Positions 8,648 through 17,462 of a DNA stretch of 64,000 bases are shown here, piece after piece; the first letter of the stretch is position 1, and every line of letters starts with the position of its first letter. The notes beneath the pieces are model-generated. The model saw only the letters and a program-made list of their open reading frames with translations, searched no databases and was not told the origin of the DNA. The position numbers were made by a program, and so were the translations under genes. The stretch comes from CAYREX01 sp964423505 (GTDB lineage: Bacteria; Fermentibacterota; Fermentibacteria; Fermentibacterales; JCC-6), in contig CAYREX010000010.1 in assembly GCA_964423505.1 (NCBI GenBank), positions 1-64,000 on the forward strand. Reading direction: 5' to 3'.

Positions 8648-11600
8648 TCAGCCCCCCTCCCGGGCGCCCTCCACGACCCCCCTGATGACGCCGACCAGCT
8701 CCGAGGTCCTGTAGGGCTTCTGTATGAACCCCCGCAGCCCCTTCCCGGCGAACCTGTCCCTGACCTCCTGCTCGTTGTAGCCGCTGGAGACGACCACGGA
8801 GACCCCCGGCCTGATCCTGCGCATCTCCCGGAACACCTCTTCGCCGCTCAGCTGGGGCATCGTCAGGTCCAGCACCACCAGGTCGAAGCAGTCCGGCTCA
8901 CGCCGGAAGATATCGAGCGCCTCCCTGCCGTCGCGGGCCACCTCCACCTCGAACCCGGCCTTCTGCAGCATCCGTCGTCCGACGGCCAGCACGGTCTCCT
9001 CGTCGTCGGCGAGGAGTATCCTGCCGCTGCCCCTCCAGGTATCCTCCGGCTCCGGCCTGCCCTCCTCTTCCGGGGATCCATCGCCGGGGAGCGCGGGGAA
9101 GAGCACCTTGAACGTGCTCCCGCTGCCGGGCTCACTGTAGACCTTGATGGTGCCGCCATGCCCCCGGACTATCCCCAGCACCGCCGAGAGCCCGAGGCCC
9201 CTGCCGGTGAACTTGGTCGTGAAGAACGGGTCGAAGAGCTTCTTGCGAGTCTCGGCGTCCATGCCAGTGCCCGTGTCGGCGACCTCCATGTAGACGTAGG
9301 TCCCCGGCTCCAGGTCCTGCCTTATCTCGGCGCCGTCGAGATAGGTCTCGTCGCAGTCCATGGCGCCGGTTGCGATGGCGATTATGCCGCTCCGCTCCTC
9401 CAGTGCCTCCGAGGCGTTGGTGATCAGGTTCATGAGAACCTGGCGGATCTGGGTGGCATCGGCCATCACCTTCGGGAGGTACTCGGCCAGCCTGAGCTTC
9501 ATCACCGCCTTCTTCGAGATGCTCACCTCCAGCATGTGGGTGAGCTCGGTGATTATCCCGTTGAGGTCCATCGGCTGGACCTGGAAGCTGCCCCTGCCGG
9601 AGTAGGCGAGCATCTGCCTGGCCAGGTCGGCAGCCCTGCCTGCGGCGGTCTCTATCTCCTTCACCTGATGGCGGACCGGGCTGGTCAGAGGCAGCTCCTG
9701 GAGCGTGAGGTCGGCGTTGCCGAGTATGGCCATCAGTATGTTGTTGAAGTCGTGGGCTATCCCCCCGGCCAGGACGCCGAGGCTCTCCAGCTTCTGGGTG
9801 TGCTGGACCTGGGCCTCCAGGAGCCTGCGCTCCCGCTCCGCCCTCTTCCCCGCGGTCAGGTCCCTGATGATGCTCACCACCTCGTCGCCGCCGTAGGGGG
9901 CGAACCTGGCCTCGTAGTACCTCTCCTCCCCGTCAAGGTCCAGGGAGTACTCGACGGTGGAGACCGTTCCCTCGTCCAGGGCCAGCTCGATGGCCTCTCC
10001 CATCCGTCCGAGGTCGTCGTCTCCGAGGGGGAGGTCATAGATGCTGCTTCCCACGACGCTCTCCGGCGGCAGGGCGAGCATCTCCGGCTGGTTCGCCCAG
10101 AAGTCGTTGAAGACACCCTCCCGGGTGACTACGAACATCAGGTCGGGCATGGCCACGAGGAGGGCCCGGGTCCTGTCCAGGCTCCTCTGCAGCTCCCCCC
10201 TGGCCGTCTGCAGGTCGGTCACGTCAAGAAAGGACGCTATGGAGCTCTCAGTACCGGGGATGCGGTCGAGGACGAGGCTGGCGTGCCGGACTGAGCCGCC
10301 GCTGTCGATGAAGCGGAAGGAGCAGGGGCTGGCCAGAGCAATCTCCCCGCTGACGCAGGCCGTGTGGACGTCCAGGACGTGCTCCCTGTCGTCCGGGTGG
10401 ACCATGTCCTGAAGGCGCATGCTCCCCTCCGCCTCGCTCCCGGAGTATCCGGATATATCCTCGAAGCCGCGGTTCGCCAGCACTACGGTCAGCTCGTCGT
10501 CCAGCATCACCGTGGCCGCACCGGTGTTCTCGAAGACGGTCCGGTAGAGCTCCTCGTTCCGCCGGAGGGCCAGCTCGGCGCTCAGCCTCTCCGTTATGTC
10601 GACGCCGATGCCGCCGACGAGCGGCGGCTTGCCTTCCCGCTCGATACGGAAGATCCTTGCCTCGTACGTCCTGTCGTCGCCGGCTCCCGGGAGCTCCAGC
10701 CGCCTGACCACGTAACCGGAGGAGAGCGCTTCACGGTCCGCCTCCTCGACGATGGCACCGACCTCACCCCCGATGACCTCCCCCGGCCTCCTGCCTATCC
10801 AGCCTGACGCCCCCATCCTCTCCCTGAGGAACCTGTTCACGTAGAGGTACCGGGAGGAGGCGTCCCTTATCGAGACCGGCCCGTGCACCTGGTCCATGAA
10901 GGAGTCGAACCTGTTCCGGGACTCGCGGAGGGCTTCGATGGAGGCCCTCCGCTCACGTTTCGCCTCCAGGTTGTGCAGGGAGTAAGCCAGGTCCTCGGCC
11001 ACCTCCGAGAGGTGGAGCATGTGCTCCTCGCTGCCCGCGTAGTCGCAGTCGATGCCAGCCGATATAACCCCGAAGATCCGACCGTCGTGCTCCAGCCCGC
11101 ATGTCAGGAAGGCCGCCTCCGAGTCGGCGCCCTCCTCCGCCGGACAGCCGGCGCAGCCCTCGGAGCCACACTCGGTTACCACTATGTCGCCGCTGGAGAG
11201 CGCCCTCTCGGCGCAGACCGGGAGCTCTCCCGAGTCCAGCACCGAAAGGAGCGCAACTCCTCCGCCGGCCAGGCCGGACTCGGACCTGTCAGTCACCCCT
11301 CCCTCCCCGTCCAGCCGGGCTATCCAGCAGGAGAGGAAGCCGCCGGTCCCGGTCAGGATCGAGCAGGCCTTCCTGATCAGCATGGAGGGATCGCTCTCCC
11401 TGGTGATGAGGCGATCCACGTTCCGGATGGTGCCGATGAGGGAGTAGAGGTCCCGGACCTTCTCCTCGTAGCCTCGCCTCTCCATCACGTCCCTCATCAC
11501 GGAGAGGTCGGGCAGGGAGAGGGCAAGAGTGCCGGCGGGGAGCTCCGGGGCCTCCAGGCGGAGCACGTTGACCGGGGCGGGGAACGGGGTCCCCTCGGCC

Positions 11601-11890
11601 CCCTCGGGCCCCGGGTGGTCGATCCGGCCTCTCCACGAGCCGCTCCGCCTGGCCGTCCGGAGCGCCAGATCCAGCTCATCCCGGGCATGCGGGGGGTACA
11701 GCTCGGTCAGGTCCTCGCCCGCCAGGGAGCCGCTCCCGCGTCCATGCAGGCTGCCGAAGGCGTCGTTGCAGAAGGTTATCCTACCGTCGGGCGAGACAAC
11801 GGCGAGGCATAGCGCCCCCTGCTCCAGGAGGCGGCCCAGGAGCTCATCCCGCGGGATATGGCTGTCGTTCAAGTCCCTGGAGCCCGCCAT
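8648..11890 (-). CDS. Hybrid histidine kinase (PAS-GAF-PAS-PAS-PAS-HisKA-HATPase-REC)
   Basis: The 1080-residue soluble sensor has an N-terminal PAS (about 20-95), a GAF-like region (about 150-320), three further PAS domains (about 330-680), a HisKA domain with phospho-acceptor His713 in GGIAHDFNN, an HATPase domain (NLITNASEAL, DTGTGMD, GRGLGLS), and a C-terminal receiver with phospho-acceptor Asp1008 in VVLDLTMP. No membrane helix is evident, so it senses a cytoplasmic signal. The GAF region is cysteine-rich (CGSEGCAGCPAEE), which may bind metal or respond to redox. It leads an operon with two membrane proteins, and no separate response regulator is adjacent. Confidence 0.9.
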   Translation of the reverse strand: MAGSRDLNDSHIPRDELLGRLLEQGALCLAVVSPDGRITFCNDAFGSLHGRGSGSLAGEDLTELYPPHARDELDLALRTARRSGSWRGRIDHPGPEGAEGTPFPAPVNVLRLEAPELPAGTLALSLPDLSVMRDVMERRGYEEKVRDLYSLIGTIRNVDRLITRESDPSMLIRKACSILTGTGGFLSCWIARLDGEGGVTDRSESGLAGGGVALLSVLDSGELPVCAERALSSGDIVVTECGSEGCAGCPAEEGADSEAAFLTCGLEHDGRIFGVISAGIDCDYAGSEEHMLHLSEVAEDLAYSLHNLEAKRERRASIEALRESRNRFDSFMDQVHGPVSIRDASSRYLYVNRFLRERMGASGWIGRRPGEVIGGEVGAIVEEADREALSSGYVVRRLELPGAGDDRTYEARIFRIEREGKPPLVGGIGVDITERLSAELALRRNEELYRTVFENTGAATVMLDDELTVVLANRGFEDISGYSGSEAEGSMRLQDMVHPDDREHVLDVHTACVSGEIALASPCSFRFIDSGGSVRHASLVLDRIPGTESSIASFLDVTDLQTARGELQRSLDRTRALLVAMPDLMFVVTREGVFNDFWANQPEMLALPPESVVGSSIYDLPLGDDDLGRMGEAIELALDEGTVSTVEYSLDLDGEERYYEARFAPYGGDEVVSIIRDLTAGKRAERERRLLEAQVQHTQKLESLGVLAGGIAHDFNNILMAILGNADLTLQELPLTSPVRHQVKEIETAAGRAADLARQMLAYSGRGSFQVQPMDLNGIITELTHMLEVSISKKAVMKLRLAEYLPKVMADATQIRQVLMNLITNASEALEERSGIIAIATGAMDCDETYLDGAEIRQDLEPGTYVYMEVADTGTGMDAETRKKLFDPFFTTKFTGRGLGLSAVLGIVRGHGGTIKVYSEPGSGSTFKVLFPALPGDGSPEEEGRPEPEDTWRGSGRILLADDEETVLAVGRRMLQKAGFEVEVARDGREALDIFRREPDCFDLVVLDLTMPQLSGEEVFREMRRIRPGVSVVVSSGYNEQEVRDRFAGKGLRGFIQKPYRTSELVGVIRGVVEGAREGG

Positions 11891-11934
11891 GCTCTCCCCC
11901 CGTGCCGCAGGTTCGCTCCCGGCGTCGCAGAGTG

Positions 11935-11942
11935 TTTATATT
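11935..11942. promoter_or_regulatory. Overlapping divergent -10 elements between the hybrid kinase and sagB-like genes
   Basis: On the plus strand TATATT (11937-11942) lies 25 nt before the ATG of the nitroreductase-like gene. On the minus strand TATAAA (11940-11935) lies about 45 nt before the kinase ATG. Both -35 regions are weak. Opposed, overlapping promoters would make the two operons mutually exclusive or co-regulated. Confidence 0.4.
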
Positions 11943-11967
11943 GGCATCGGAAAGGGAGGAAAAGCCC

Positions 11968-12633
11968 ATGATTACACTGACTGCCGCGACTCTGGCATTC
12001 CTGACCCTGTTCCCGGCGGAGGGGGATGGAGCGGTCGAGCGGCTGCCGGACCCGTCGGCTGACGGCGGGACCTTCGTGGAGGAGGCCCTGGCCGGGCGGA
12101 GATCGGTCAGGAGCTTCACCGATGAGGCCCCCTCGCTCCCGGAGCTCTCCGCGCTGCTGTGGGCCGCACAGGGCATGACCTCCGACCGGGGCTTCCGGAC
12201 TGCCCCGTCGGCCGGCGCTACGTATCCGCTGACCGTCTTCGCAGTTGTCGGTGAGGGCGGGCCCCTGGAGGCGGGGGTCTGGGAGTACCTCCCGGAGGAG
12301 GGCTCGGTCGAGAGGATACTGGGCGGCGACGTGAGGGACGACCTGCAGGCAGCCGCCCTCGGCCAGGCATGGGTGGGGGACGCGCCCCTCTCACTGGTCA
12401 TAGCCGGGGAGTACGAAAGGACTACGGGGGTCTACGGCGACCGCGGAGTGATGTACGTCCACATGGAGGCGGGTCACGCCTCACAGAACGTCTACCTCAT
12501 GTGCGAGTCGCTGGGGCTCGGCACCGTCTGCGTCGCGGCTTTCAGGGACGAAGAGCTCGCGTCCGCCATAGGGCTTCCGGAGGAGCTCTCCCCCCTCTAC
12601 GTTATGCCGGTCGGGCATCCGGAGGGTGGCTGA
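11968..12633 (+). CDS. SagB/ThcOx-type nitroreductase-family oxidoreductase, exported
   Basis: The 221-residue protein belongs to the FMN nitroreductase fold of SagB type. It shows LAGRRSVRSFTDEAPSLPELSALLWAAQG, then RTAPSAGATYPL, and HASQNVYLMCESLGLG in the C-terminal half. Residues 1-20 (ITLTAATLAFLTLFPAEG) look like a short signal peptide or anchor, as often seen in this group. The start is the ATG with GGGAGGA about 8 nt upstream; an upstream in-frame start at 11902 lacks a site. The substrate is unknown. There is no precursor peptide or cyclodehydratase nearby, so an azole-toxin role is not supported. It is the first gene of an overlapping operon ending in glnS. Confidence 0.8.
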   Translation: MITLTAATLAFLTLFPAEGDGAVERLPDPSADGGTFVEEALAGRRSVRSFTDEAPSLPELSALLWAAQGMTSDRGFRTAPSAGATYPLTVFAVVGEGGPLEAGVWEYLPEEGSVERILGGDVRDDLQAAALGQAWVGDAPLSLVIAGEYERTTGVYGDRGVMYVHMEAGHASQNVYLMCESLGLGTVCVAAFRDEELASAIGLPEELSPLYVMPVGHPEGG

Positions 12634-12904
12634 CCTGGGCGGGCTGGCGAGGGCGGTCAGGAGTCTGCATGACCCTCCCCTCTTCCGGGTCCGCATCAGG
12701 GACGGCGGCGTCACCGTGGTCGAGGGCAGGGTGCCGGCGCCCCTGCTGAGGGCGATGGAGGACGTCGCCAGGAACGGAAGAGTCGACAGCGGCTCCGTAA
12801 CAGGCAGGAGGCGGAGCGACGGCAGCGTCCGCCTCGAGTTCGGGGGGCGGCTCGACGAGACGGTCATGCAGCGCTTCCGCAACGTGGCCGGGATGCACCT
12901 GTGA
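12626..12904 (+). CDS. DUF3634-like small protein
   Basis: The product is 92 residues at most and fits the DUF3634 pattern: FRVRIRDGGVTVVEGRVPAPLL, VARNGRVDSGSVTGRR, and near the end VMQRFRNVAG. The usual N-terminal membrane helix of that family is missing. The start is uncertain. The GTG at 12626 overlaps its own GGAGGG (12621-12626), whereas an in-frame CTG at 12635 lies at a normal distance from it and just after the upstream stop. Its end overlaps the next gene by 4 nt (GTGA). Confidence 0.55.
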   Translation: MADLGGLARAVRSLHDPPLFRVRIRDGGVTVVEGRVPAPLLRAMEDVARNGRVDSGSVTGRRRSDGSVRLEFGGRLDETVMQRFRNVAGMHL

Positions 12905-13281
12905 CAGGCGGGGGGCTCTACGGTCGCGTCTACGACATCGTCAGAAGGATACCACCCGGCAGGGTCTGCTCCTACGGGAGGGTCGCCGCGGCGGCCGGCT
13001 GCTCCGCAAGGCAGGTCGGCTACGCCATGTCGCGGGTCCCGTGGGGCAGCGACGTGCCCTGGCACAGGGTCGTCAACGCCAAAGGCGGCATAAGCGCGAG
13101 GAGGGGGGGCGACGGCTCCGGCGAACAGCGCCGGATGCTGGAGAACGAGGGAGTGGAGCTCTCCGGGGCCGGCATCATCGACATGGAGAGGTTCCTGTGG
13201 GAGCCGGACCCGCCGGGACAGGTTATGTTAACCGGGCGAACGTCGACATTCCGTCCGAGCCAGGATACGGAGAAATGGTGA
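12901..13281 (+). CDS. Alkyltransferase-like DNA-binding protein (ATL, MGMT family)
   Basis: The 126-residue protein matches the C-terminal domain of O6-alkylguanine-DNA methyltransferase: IPPGRVCSYGRVAAAAG, then ARQVGYAM and VPWHRVVNAKGGIS. The reactive Cys of the PCHR motif is Trp54 here (PWHR). This defines ATL proteins, which bind alkylated guanine and recruit nucleotide excision repair instead of removing the alkyl group. It starts with GTG overlapping the upstream stop (GTGA), and its TGA overlaps the glnS ATG by 1 nt. Confidence 0.9.
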   Translation: MTGGGLYGRVYDIVRRIPPGRVCSYGRVAAAAGCSARQVGYAMSRVPWGSDVPWHRVVNAKGGISARRGGDGSGEQRRMLENEGVELSGAGIIDMERFLWEPDPPGQVMLTGRTSTFRPSQDTEKW

Positions 13282-14969
13282 TGAACGGCGAGGGGAACGG
13301 AGAGCGGAGCAGCGACTTCATCCGCGAGATAGTCTCCCGGGACGTGGCCGCGGGAAAGCACGGGGGAGCGGTCCGGACCAGGTTCCCGCCGGAGCCTAAC
13401 GGCTACCTGCACATAGGCCACGCCAAGGCGATATGCCTCGACTTCGGAATAGCGGAGGAGTACGGGGGGACCTGCAACCTCAGGTTCGACGACACAAACC
13501 CCGCGAAGGAGAGCGAGGAGTACGTCGAGTCCATCAAACGGGACATCGAGTGGCTCGGCTTCGACTGGGGCGACAGGCTCCGCTTCGCCTCGGACTACTT
13601 CGAACGGATGTACGAGTACGCCGAGCGGTTCATAGTGCAGGGTGACGCATACGTCTGCGATCTCACTCCCGAGCAGGTGAGGGAGTACAGGGGAACCCTC
13701 ACCGAGCCGGGGAGGGACAGCCCCTACCGGGACCGGACGGCGGAGGAGAACCTGGACCTCTTCAGGCGCATGCGCGCCGGGGAGTTCCCCGACGGCGCCA
13801 GGACGCTGCGGGCGAGGATAGACATGGCGTCCCCGAACATGAACATGCGGGACCCGGCGCTGTACCGGATAAAGAGGCAGAGGCATCACAGGACCGGCGA
13901 CGAGTGGTGCATCTACCCCATGTACGACTACGCGCACTGCCTGGAGGACTCCATCGAGGGCATCACCCACTCATTCTGCACGCTGGAGTTCGAGGACAAC
14001 CGACCCCTCTACGACTGGGTCCTCGACCGACTGGGCGTCTTCCATCCCCGGCAGATAGAGTTCGCCAGGCTCAACCTGACCTACACGGTTCTGAGCAAGC
14101 GCAGGCTGGCCCGGCTCGTGGATGAGGGGCACGTCGACGGATGGGACGACCCAAGGATGCCCACCCTCTCCGGTCTGCGCAGGCGGGGGGTGCCCCCCTC
14201 GGTCATCAGGTCGTTCGTCGGCCGGATAGGGCTGGCCAAGAGGGACAGCGTGGTGGACATAGCGCTTTTCGAGCATGTCCTCAGGGACGAGCTGAACAGG
14301 ACGGCGGAGCGTGTGAGCGGGGTGCTGGACCCGGTCAGGATGGTGATAGAGAATTACCCGGAGGGGCGGGAGGAGGAGCTGGACTACGTACGGAACCCGG
14401 AGGACCCCTCGGCCGGGACCAGGAAGGTCCGCTTCTCCCGGGAGCTCTTCGTCGAGAGGGACGACTTCATGGAGGACCCCCCGAGGAAGTGGCGCAGGCT
14501 CTCCCCGGGGCGGGAGGTCCGTCTCCGCTACGGCTATCTGGTGACCTGCACCGGCTTCGAGCGAGACGAAGAGGGCAGGCTCTCCCTCATCAGGTGCACA
14601 TACGACCCGGAGACGAGGGGGGGTGAGGCGCCCGACGGCAGGAAGGTGAGGGGGACAATCCACTGGGTGTCCGCCGGCAGCGCCGTCGAGGCGGAGGTCA
14701 GGCTCTACGACCGGCTGTTCCGCGCGGAGAGCCCCATGTCGGGTGAGGAGGCCCTGGAGGAGCGTCTGAACCCCTCCTCCCTGGTGACGCTTTCCGGCTG
14801 TATGCTGGACCCGGCCGCGCTGGAGGCGGCCCGGGAGAGGCCGTGCCAGTTCGAGCGCAAGGGCTACTTCGTCCTGGACGGGGAGGCCGGTGGGCGGCTC
14901 CCGGTACTGAACAGGACCATCCAGCTCAGGGACACCTGGGCCAGGATGTCGAAGAGGGCGAAGGGGTAG
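13281..14969 (+). CDS. glnS: Glutaminyl-tRNA synthetase
   Basis: The 562-residue class I enzyme charges tRNA-Gln. It has the HIGH-type motif PEPNGYLHIGHAK (about 33-45), the GlnRS signature FDDTNPAKESEEYVESI, and the KMSKS-type loop as VLSKRRL. The C-terminal anticodon-binding barrels are present. I chose the ATG at 13281. It overlaps the previous stop as TGATG and has GGAG eight nt upstream, while the ATG at 13275 is only 2 nt from that site. GlnRS implies direct glutaminylation rather than only the GatCAB route, a patchy trait in bacteria. Confidence 0.95.
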   Translation: MNGEGNGERSSDFIREIVSRDVAAGKHGGAVRTRFPPEPNGYLHIGHAKAICLDFGIAEEYGGTCNLRFDDTNPAKESEEYVESIKRDIEWLGFDWGDRLRFASDYFERMYEYAERFIVQGDAYVCDLTPEQVREYRGTLTEPGRDSPYRDRTAEENLDLFRRMRAGEFPDGARTLRARIDMASPNMNMRDPALYRIKRQRHHRTGDEWCIYPMYDYAHCLEDSIEGITHSFCTLEFEDNRPLYDWVLDRLGVFHPRQIEFARLNLTYTVLSKRRLARLVDEGHVDGWDDPRMPTLSGLRRRGVPPSVIRSFVGRIGLAKRDSVVDIALFEHVLRDELNRTAERVSGVLDPVRMVIENYPEGREEELDYVRNPEDPSAGTRKVRFSRELFVERDDFMEDPPRKWRRLSPGREVRLRYGYLVTCTGFERDEEGRLSLIRCTYDPETRGGEAPDGRKVRGTIHWVSAGSAVEAEVRLYDRLFRAESPMSGEEALEERLNPSSLVTLSGCMLDPAALEAARERPCQFERKGYFVLDGEAGGRLPVLNRTIQLRDTWARMSKRAKG

Positions 14970-14982
14970 CCCTTAGAAAGGT

Positions 14983-15018
14983 GGGCCGCCCGGAAGAGGG
15001 GTGAAGACCGGGCGACCC
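14983..15018. terminator. Hairpin between convergent glnS and htrA genes
   Basis: GGGCCGCCCGG (14983-14993) pairs with CCGGGCGACCC (15008-15018) with one mismatch and a 14-nt loop. It sits in the 110-bp gap between two convergent genes. No clear T tract follows on either strand, so it is a weak or factor-assisted bidirectional terminator at best. Confidence 0.4.
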
Positions 15019-15079
15019 GTGGAGCGGGCAAGTGGGGGGAACTCACCCGCCTGAAGATGTCTTTCCTGCTCCCCTCCGG

Positions 15080-16510
15080 TCACATGACCACGTAGACCGA
15101 CCTCCCCTGTCGCCAGACCAGCAGCACGACCTCGGAGGAGCCTTCCACCAGCCTGTCGACGTCATCCGTCTCCTCCACCGGAACGCCATCGACCTCCAGC
15201 AGGATGTCCCCGCGGGAGAGGCCCGCCGCATCGGCCCTGCCTCCGGGGTCGACCTCGACGACAAGTACGCCGCCAAGCCCCGGAGCGCCCATCCTGGCCG
15301 CAGTCGAGGAGTCGAGGTCCCTGAGTATCCAGTCGGGGCTCTCGCCGTCGGGGCCCTCGGGAGTCGCGGCGGCCAGCTGGTTCTCCTGCTCGCCGAGGAC
15401 GACCTCGACCGTCCTCTGCCTCCCGCTCCTGAACAGCTCTATCTCGACGCTGGTTCCCGGCTCCATGGCCGCGACGGTATTCCTGAACTCGCTGACTCCA
15501 TCGAAGGACATGCCGCCGATGGTCAGGATGACGTCGCCCCTCTCCAGGCCGTACTCCTCGGCGGGAGTATCCTCGAGGACCTGGGAGACCAGCACGCCGG
15601 ACGCCCCGTCCTCCAGCCCGAAATGGGCCGCCAGCCCGGGGGTCATGTCCTGTATGGAGACGCCGAGCCAGGCCCTCCTGGCGTAGCCGTACTCCACCAG
15701 GTCCTCCATCACGTCCACGGCTATGTTCACCGGGATGGCGAAGCCCACCCCCTGGTATCCGCCGCTGGCGGAGGCGATGGCGGTGTTTATCCCGACCAGC
15801 CTCCCGTCCAGGTCCACCAGGGCGCCGCCGCTGTTGCCCGGGTTTATGGCGGCGTCGGTCTGGATGTAGCTCTCGTAGTCCGCGAGCCCGACTCCGCTCC
15901 GCCCGATGTAGCTGACTATCCCCTGGGTCACCGTCTGGCTCAGCGCGAAGGGGGAGCCCACCGCAAGCACCCACTGGCCGACTCGGAGGTCGTCGCTGTC
16001 GCCCAGCTCCACCGCCGGCAGGTCGTCCGCCTCTATCTTCACCACCGAGAGGTCGGTCCTGGGGTCGGTGCCCACCAGGGTCCCGGGGTAGGTCTCGCCG
16101 CTGTTGAGGACAACCTCCACCTCGTCGGCCTCGCCGACTACATGGTGGTTGGTCAGCACCAGCCCGTCCTCGGAGACCAGGACGCCGCTCCCGACGCCCT
16201 CCAGCACGTACTCCTGCTCGCGTGGACGGGAGAACTGCTCCCATGGGCTCATCCCCCAGGGGTCGAACATCAGGGGGGGCGAGAGCCCCGGGATCGTGGC
16301 CGTGTAGGTCGTCCTCGAGTTGATCGTCACTACGCTGGGTCCGACCCTCTCTGCTATGTCGACGAAGACGTCGCTCAGGGCCCTCGGGTCCCAGGCCGCC
16401 TCAGCCGGGATCCCGGTCGACTCGGGTGTAGTAGCCGCCGCTGCCAGAACGGTCAGCGAGGCGGCCAGTACCCCGACCGCGCCCAGACCAACCACTCTGT
16501 GGGATCGCAT
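15080..16510 (-). CDS. HtrA/DegP-type periplasmic serine protease with two PDZ domains
   Basis: The 476-residue protein has a signal peptide or anchor (about 5-27), a trypsin-fold domain with the triad His123 (TNHHVV), Asp153 (RTDLSVVKI) and Ser227 (NPGNSGGAL), and two PDZ domains (about 285-370 and 395-470). DegP-family enzymes degrade or chaperone misfolded envelope proteins, in the periplasm here. All catalytic residues are present. The ATG has GGAGGTG at a good distance. It lies between convergent glnS and the divergent FAA-hydrolase gene. Family members are usually induced by envelope stress, but I see no specific operator. Confidence 0.93.
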   Translation of the reverse strand: MRSHRVVGLGAVGVLAASLTVLAAAATTPESTGIPAEAAWDPRALSDVFVDIAERVGPSVVTINSRTTYTATIPGLSPPLMFDPWGMSPWEQFSRPREQEYVLEGVGSGVLVSEDGLVLTNHHVVGEADEVEVVLNSGETYPGTLVGTDPRTDLSVVKIEADDLPAVELGDSDDLRVGQWVLAVGSPFALSQTVTQGIVSYIGRSGVGLADYESYIQTDAAINPGNSGGALVDLDGRLVGINTAIASASGGYQGVGFAIPVNIAVDVMEDLVEYGYARRAWLGVSIQDMTPGLAAHFGLEDGASGVLVSQVLEDTPAEEYGLERGDVILTIGGMSFDGVSEFRNTVAAMEPGTSVEIELFRSGRQRTVEVVLGEQENQLAAATPEGPDGESPDWILRDLDSSTAARMGAPGLGGVLVVEVDPGGRADAAGLSRGDILLEVDGVPVEETDDVDRLVEGSSEVVLLVWRQGRSVYVVM

Positions 16511-16751
16511 CCGGTCACCTCCGTGAGTACTCTCTGCTCTCTGCAGCTATTGCCGTTCTCTTCCGGGATTGCGTTCTCCGCGTGCAATCACGTATACCCC
16601 CGGCGGGGAAAGCGGTTCCACCATGCAGGGTCGCTCGTTGATGCGTCCGGCACGGCCTGCTTATGTTCACGCAGCACGTCCGGGCCGGGTCACGGACCCG
16701 CCGCGGGGCGGGCCCGCCGATATTACTCATCCCTGGCGAGAGGTGTCCCAC
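16511..16751. other. Divergent intergenic region htrA / FAA hydrolase
   Basis: This 241-bp gap holds the upstream regions of both genes. A TATTAC (16721-16726) could be a -10 for the plus-strand gene. A short hairpin CGGGTC-ACG-GACCCG lies near 16685-16700. No convincing -35 box or known operator is seen. Confidence 0.3.
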
Positions 16752-17462
16752 ATGAGCATCGTCATGCCCCTCGAGGGCTCCGGTGACTACGTGCTCAGCC
16801 CATCCAAGATAGTGGCGCTGGGCCTCAACTACGCCGACCACATCGCCGAGACCGGCACCCCCACCCCGACCGAGCCGGTCATCTTCGCCAAGACCCCCAA
16901 TGTCCTGGTGGGTGACGGCGAGGACATCGTCATCCCTGCCTTCCTCCGGGAGAGCGGGCTGCGGGAGCCGACGGTCCACTACGAGGCGGAGCTGGCGGTG
17001 GTCATAGGCAGGAGGGCGCGTAGGGTGCCCGCCTCCACTGCCCTGGAGCACGTCCTCGGCTACACCTGCTTCAACGACGTCAGCCAGAGGGAGCTGCAGT
17101 TCGGCGACATGTCGGGCTGGTTCAGAGGCAAGTCGCTGGACACCTTCGGACCGGTCGGACCGAGGATAGTCCCTCTCGACTCTCTGCGGAATCCCGGCTC
17201 GCTGCACATGGAGTGCCACCTGAACGGCGAGACCGTCCAGAGCGCCAGCACGGCCGACATGCTGTTCGACGTCCCGCACGTCATCTCCTGGATATCCGCG
17301 CAGCTCACCCTGGAGCCGGGCGACATCATCGCCACCGGGACGCCGTCCGGCGTGGGCAGGCTGACCCACGGGGACGTCGTGGAGGTCGAGATAGAGGGTA
17401 TAGGAACGCTGCGGAACCGCGTTGTGGAGGAGCGGCCCGCAGGCGGAGGGGGGGAGCGCTGA
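16752..17462 (+). CDS. Fumarylacetoacetate hydrolase (FAH) family protein
   Basis: The 236-residue protein has the FAH fold features: VALGLNYADHIAE, IFAKTPNVLVGDGEDIVIP, the metal-ligand region VHYEAELAVVIGR (about 76-88), FNDVSQRELQ, and LEPGDIIATGTPSGVG. Members cleave C-C bonds in beta-keto or 2-hydroxy acids, or decarboxylate or isomerise them (for example oxaloacetate decarboxylase and 5-carboxymethyl-2-hydroxymuconate enzymes). The substrate cannot be told here. The TGA overlaps the next ATG by 1 nt, so it is coupled to the ferredoxin-type gene. Confidence 0.85.
   Translation: MSIVMPLEGSGDYVLSPSKIVALGLNYADHIAETGTPTPTEPVIFAKTPNVLVGDGEDIVIPAFLRESGLREPTVHYEAELAVVIGRRARRVPASTALEHVLGYTCFNDVSQRELQFGDMSGWFRGKSLDTFGPVGPRIVPLDSLRNPGSLHMECHLNGETVQSASTADMLFDVPHVISWISAQLTLEPGDIIATGTPSGVGRLTHGDVVEVEIEGIGTLRNRVVEERPAGGGGER

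Noticed and set aside
11968..12633. Azole-modified peptide (streptolysin S-like) cluster because of the SagB-type protein
   Set aside because: No precursor peptide, SagC or SagD gene is nearby, and the protein has a signal-like N-terminus seen in unrelated exported members.
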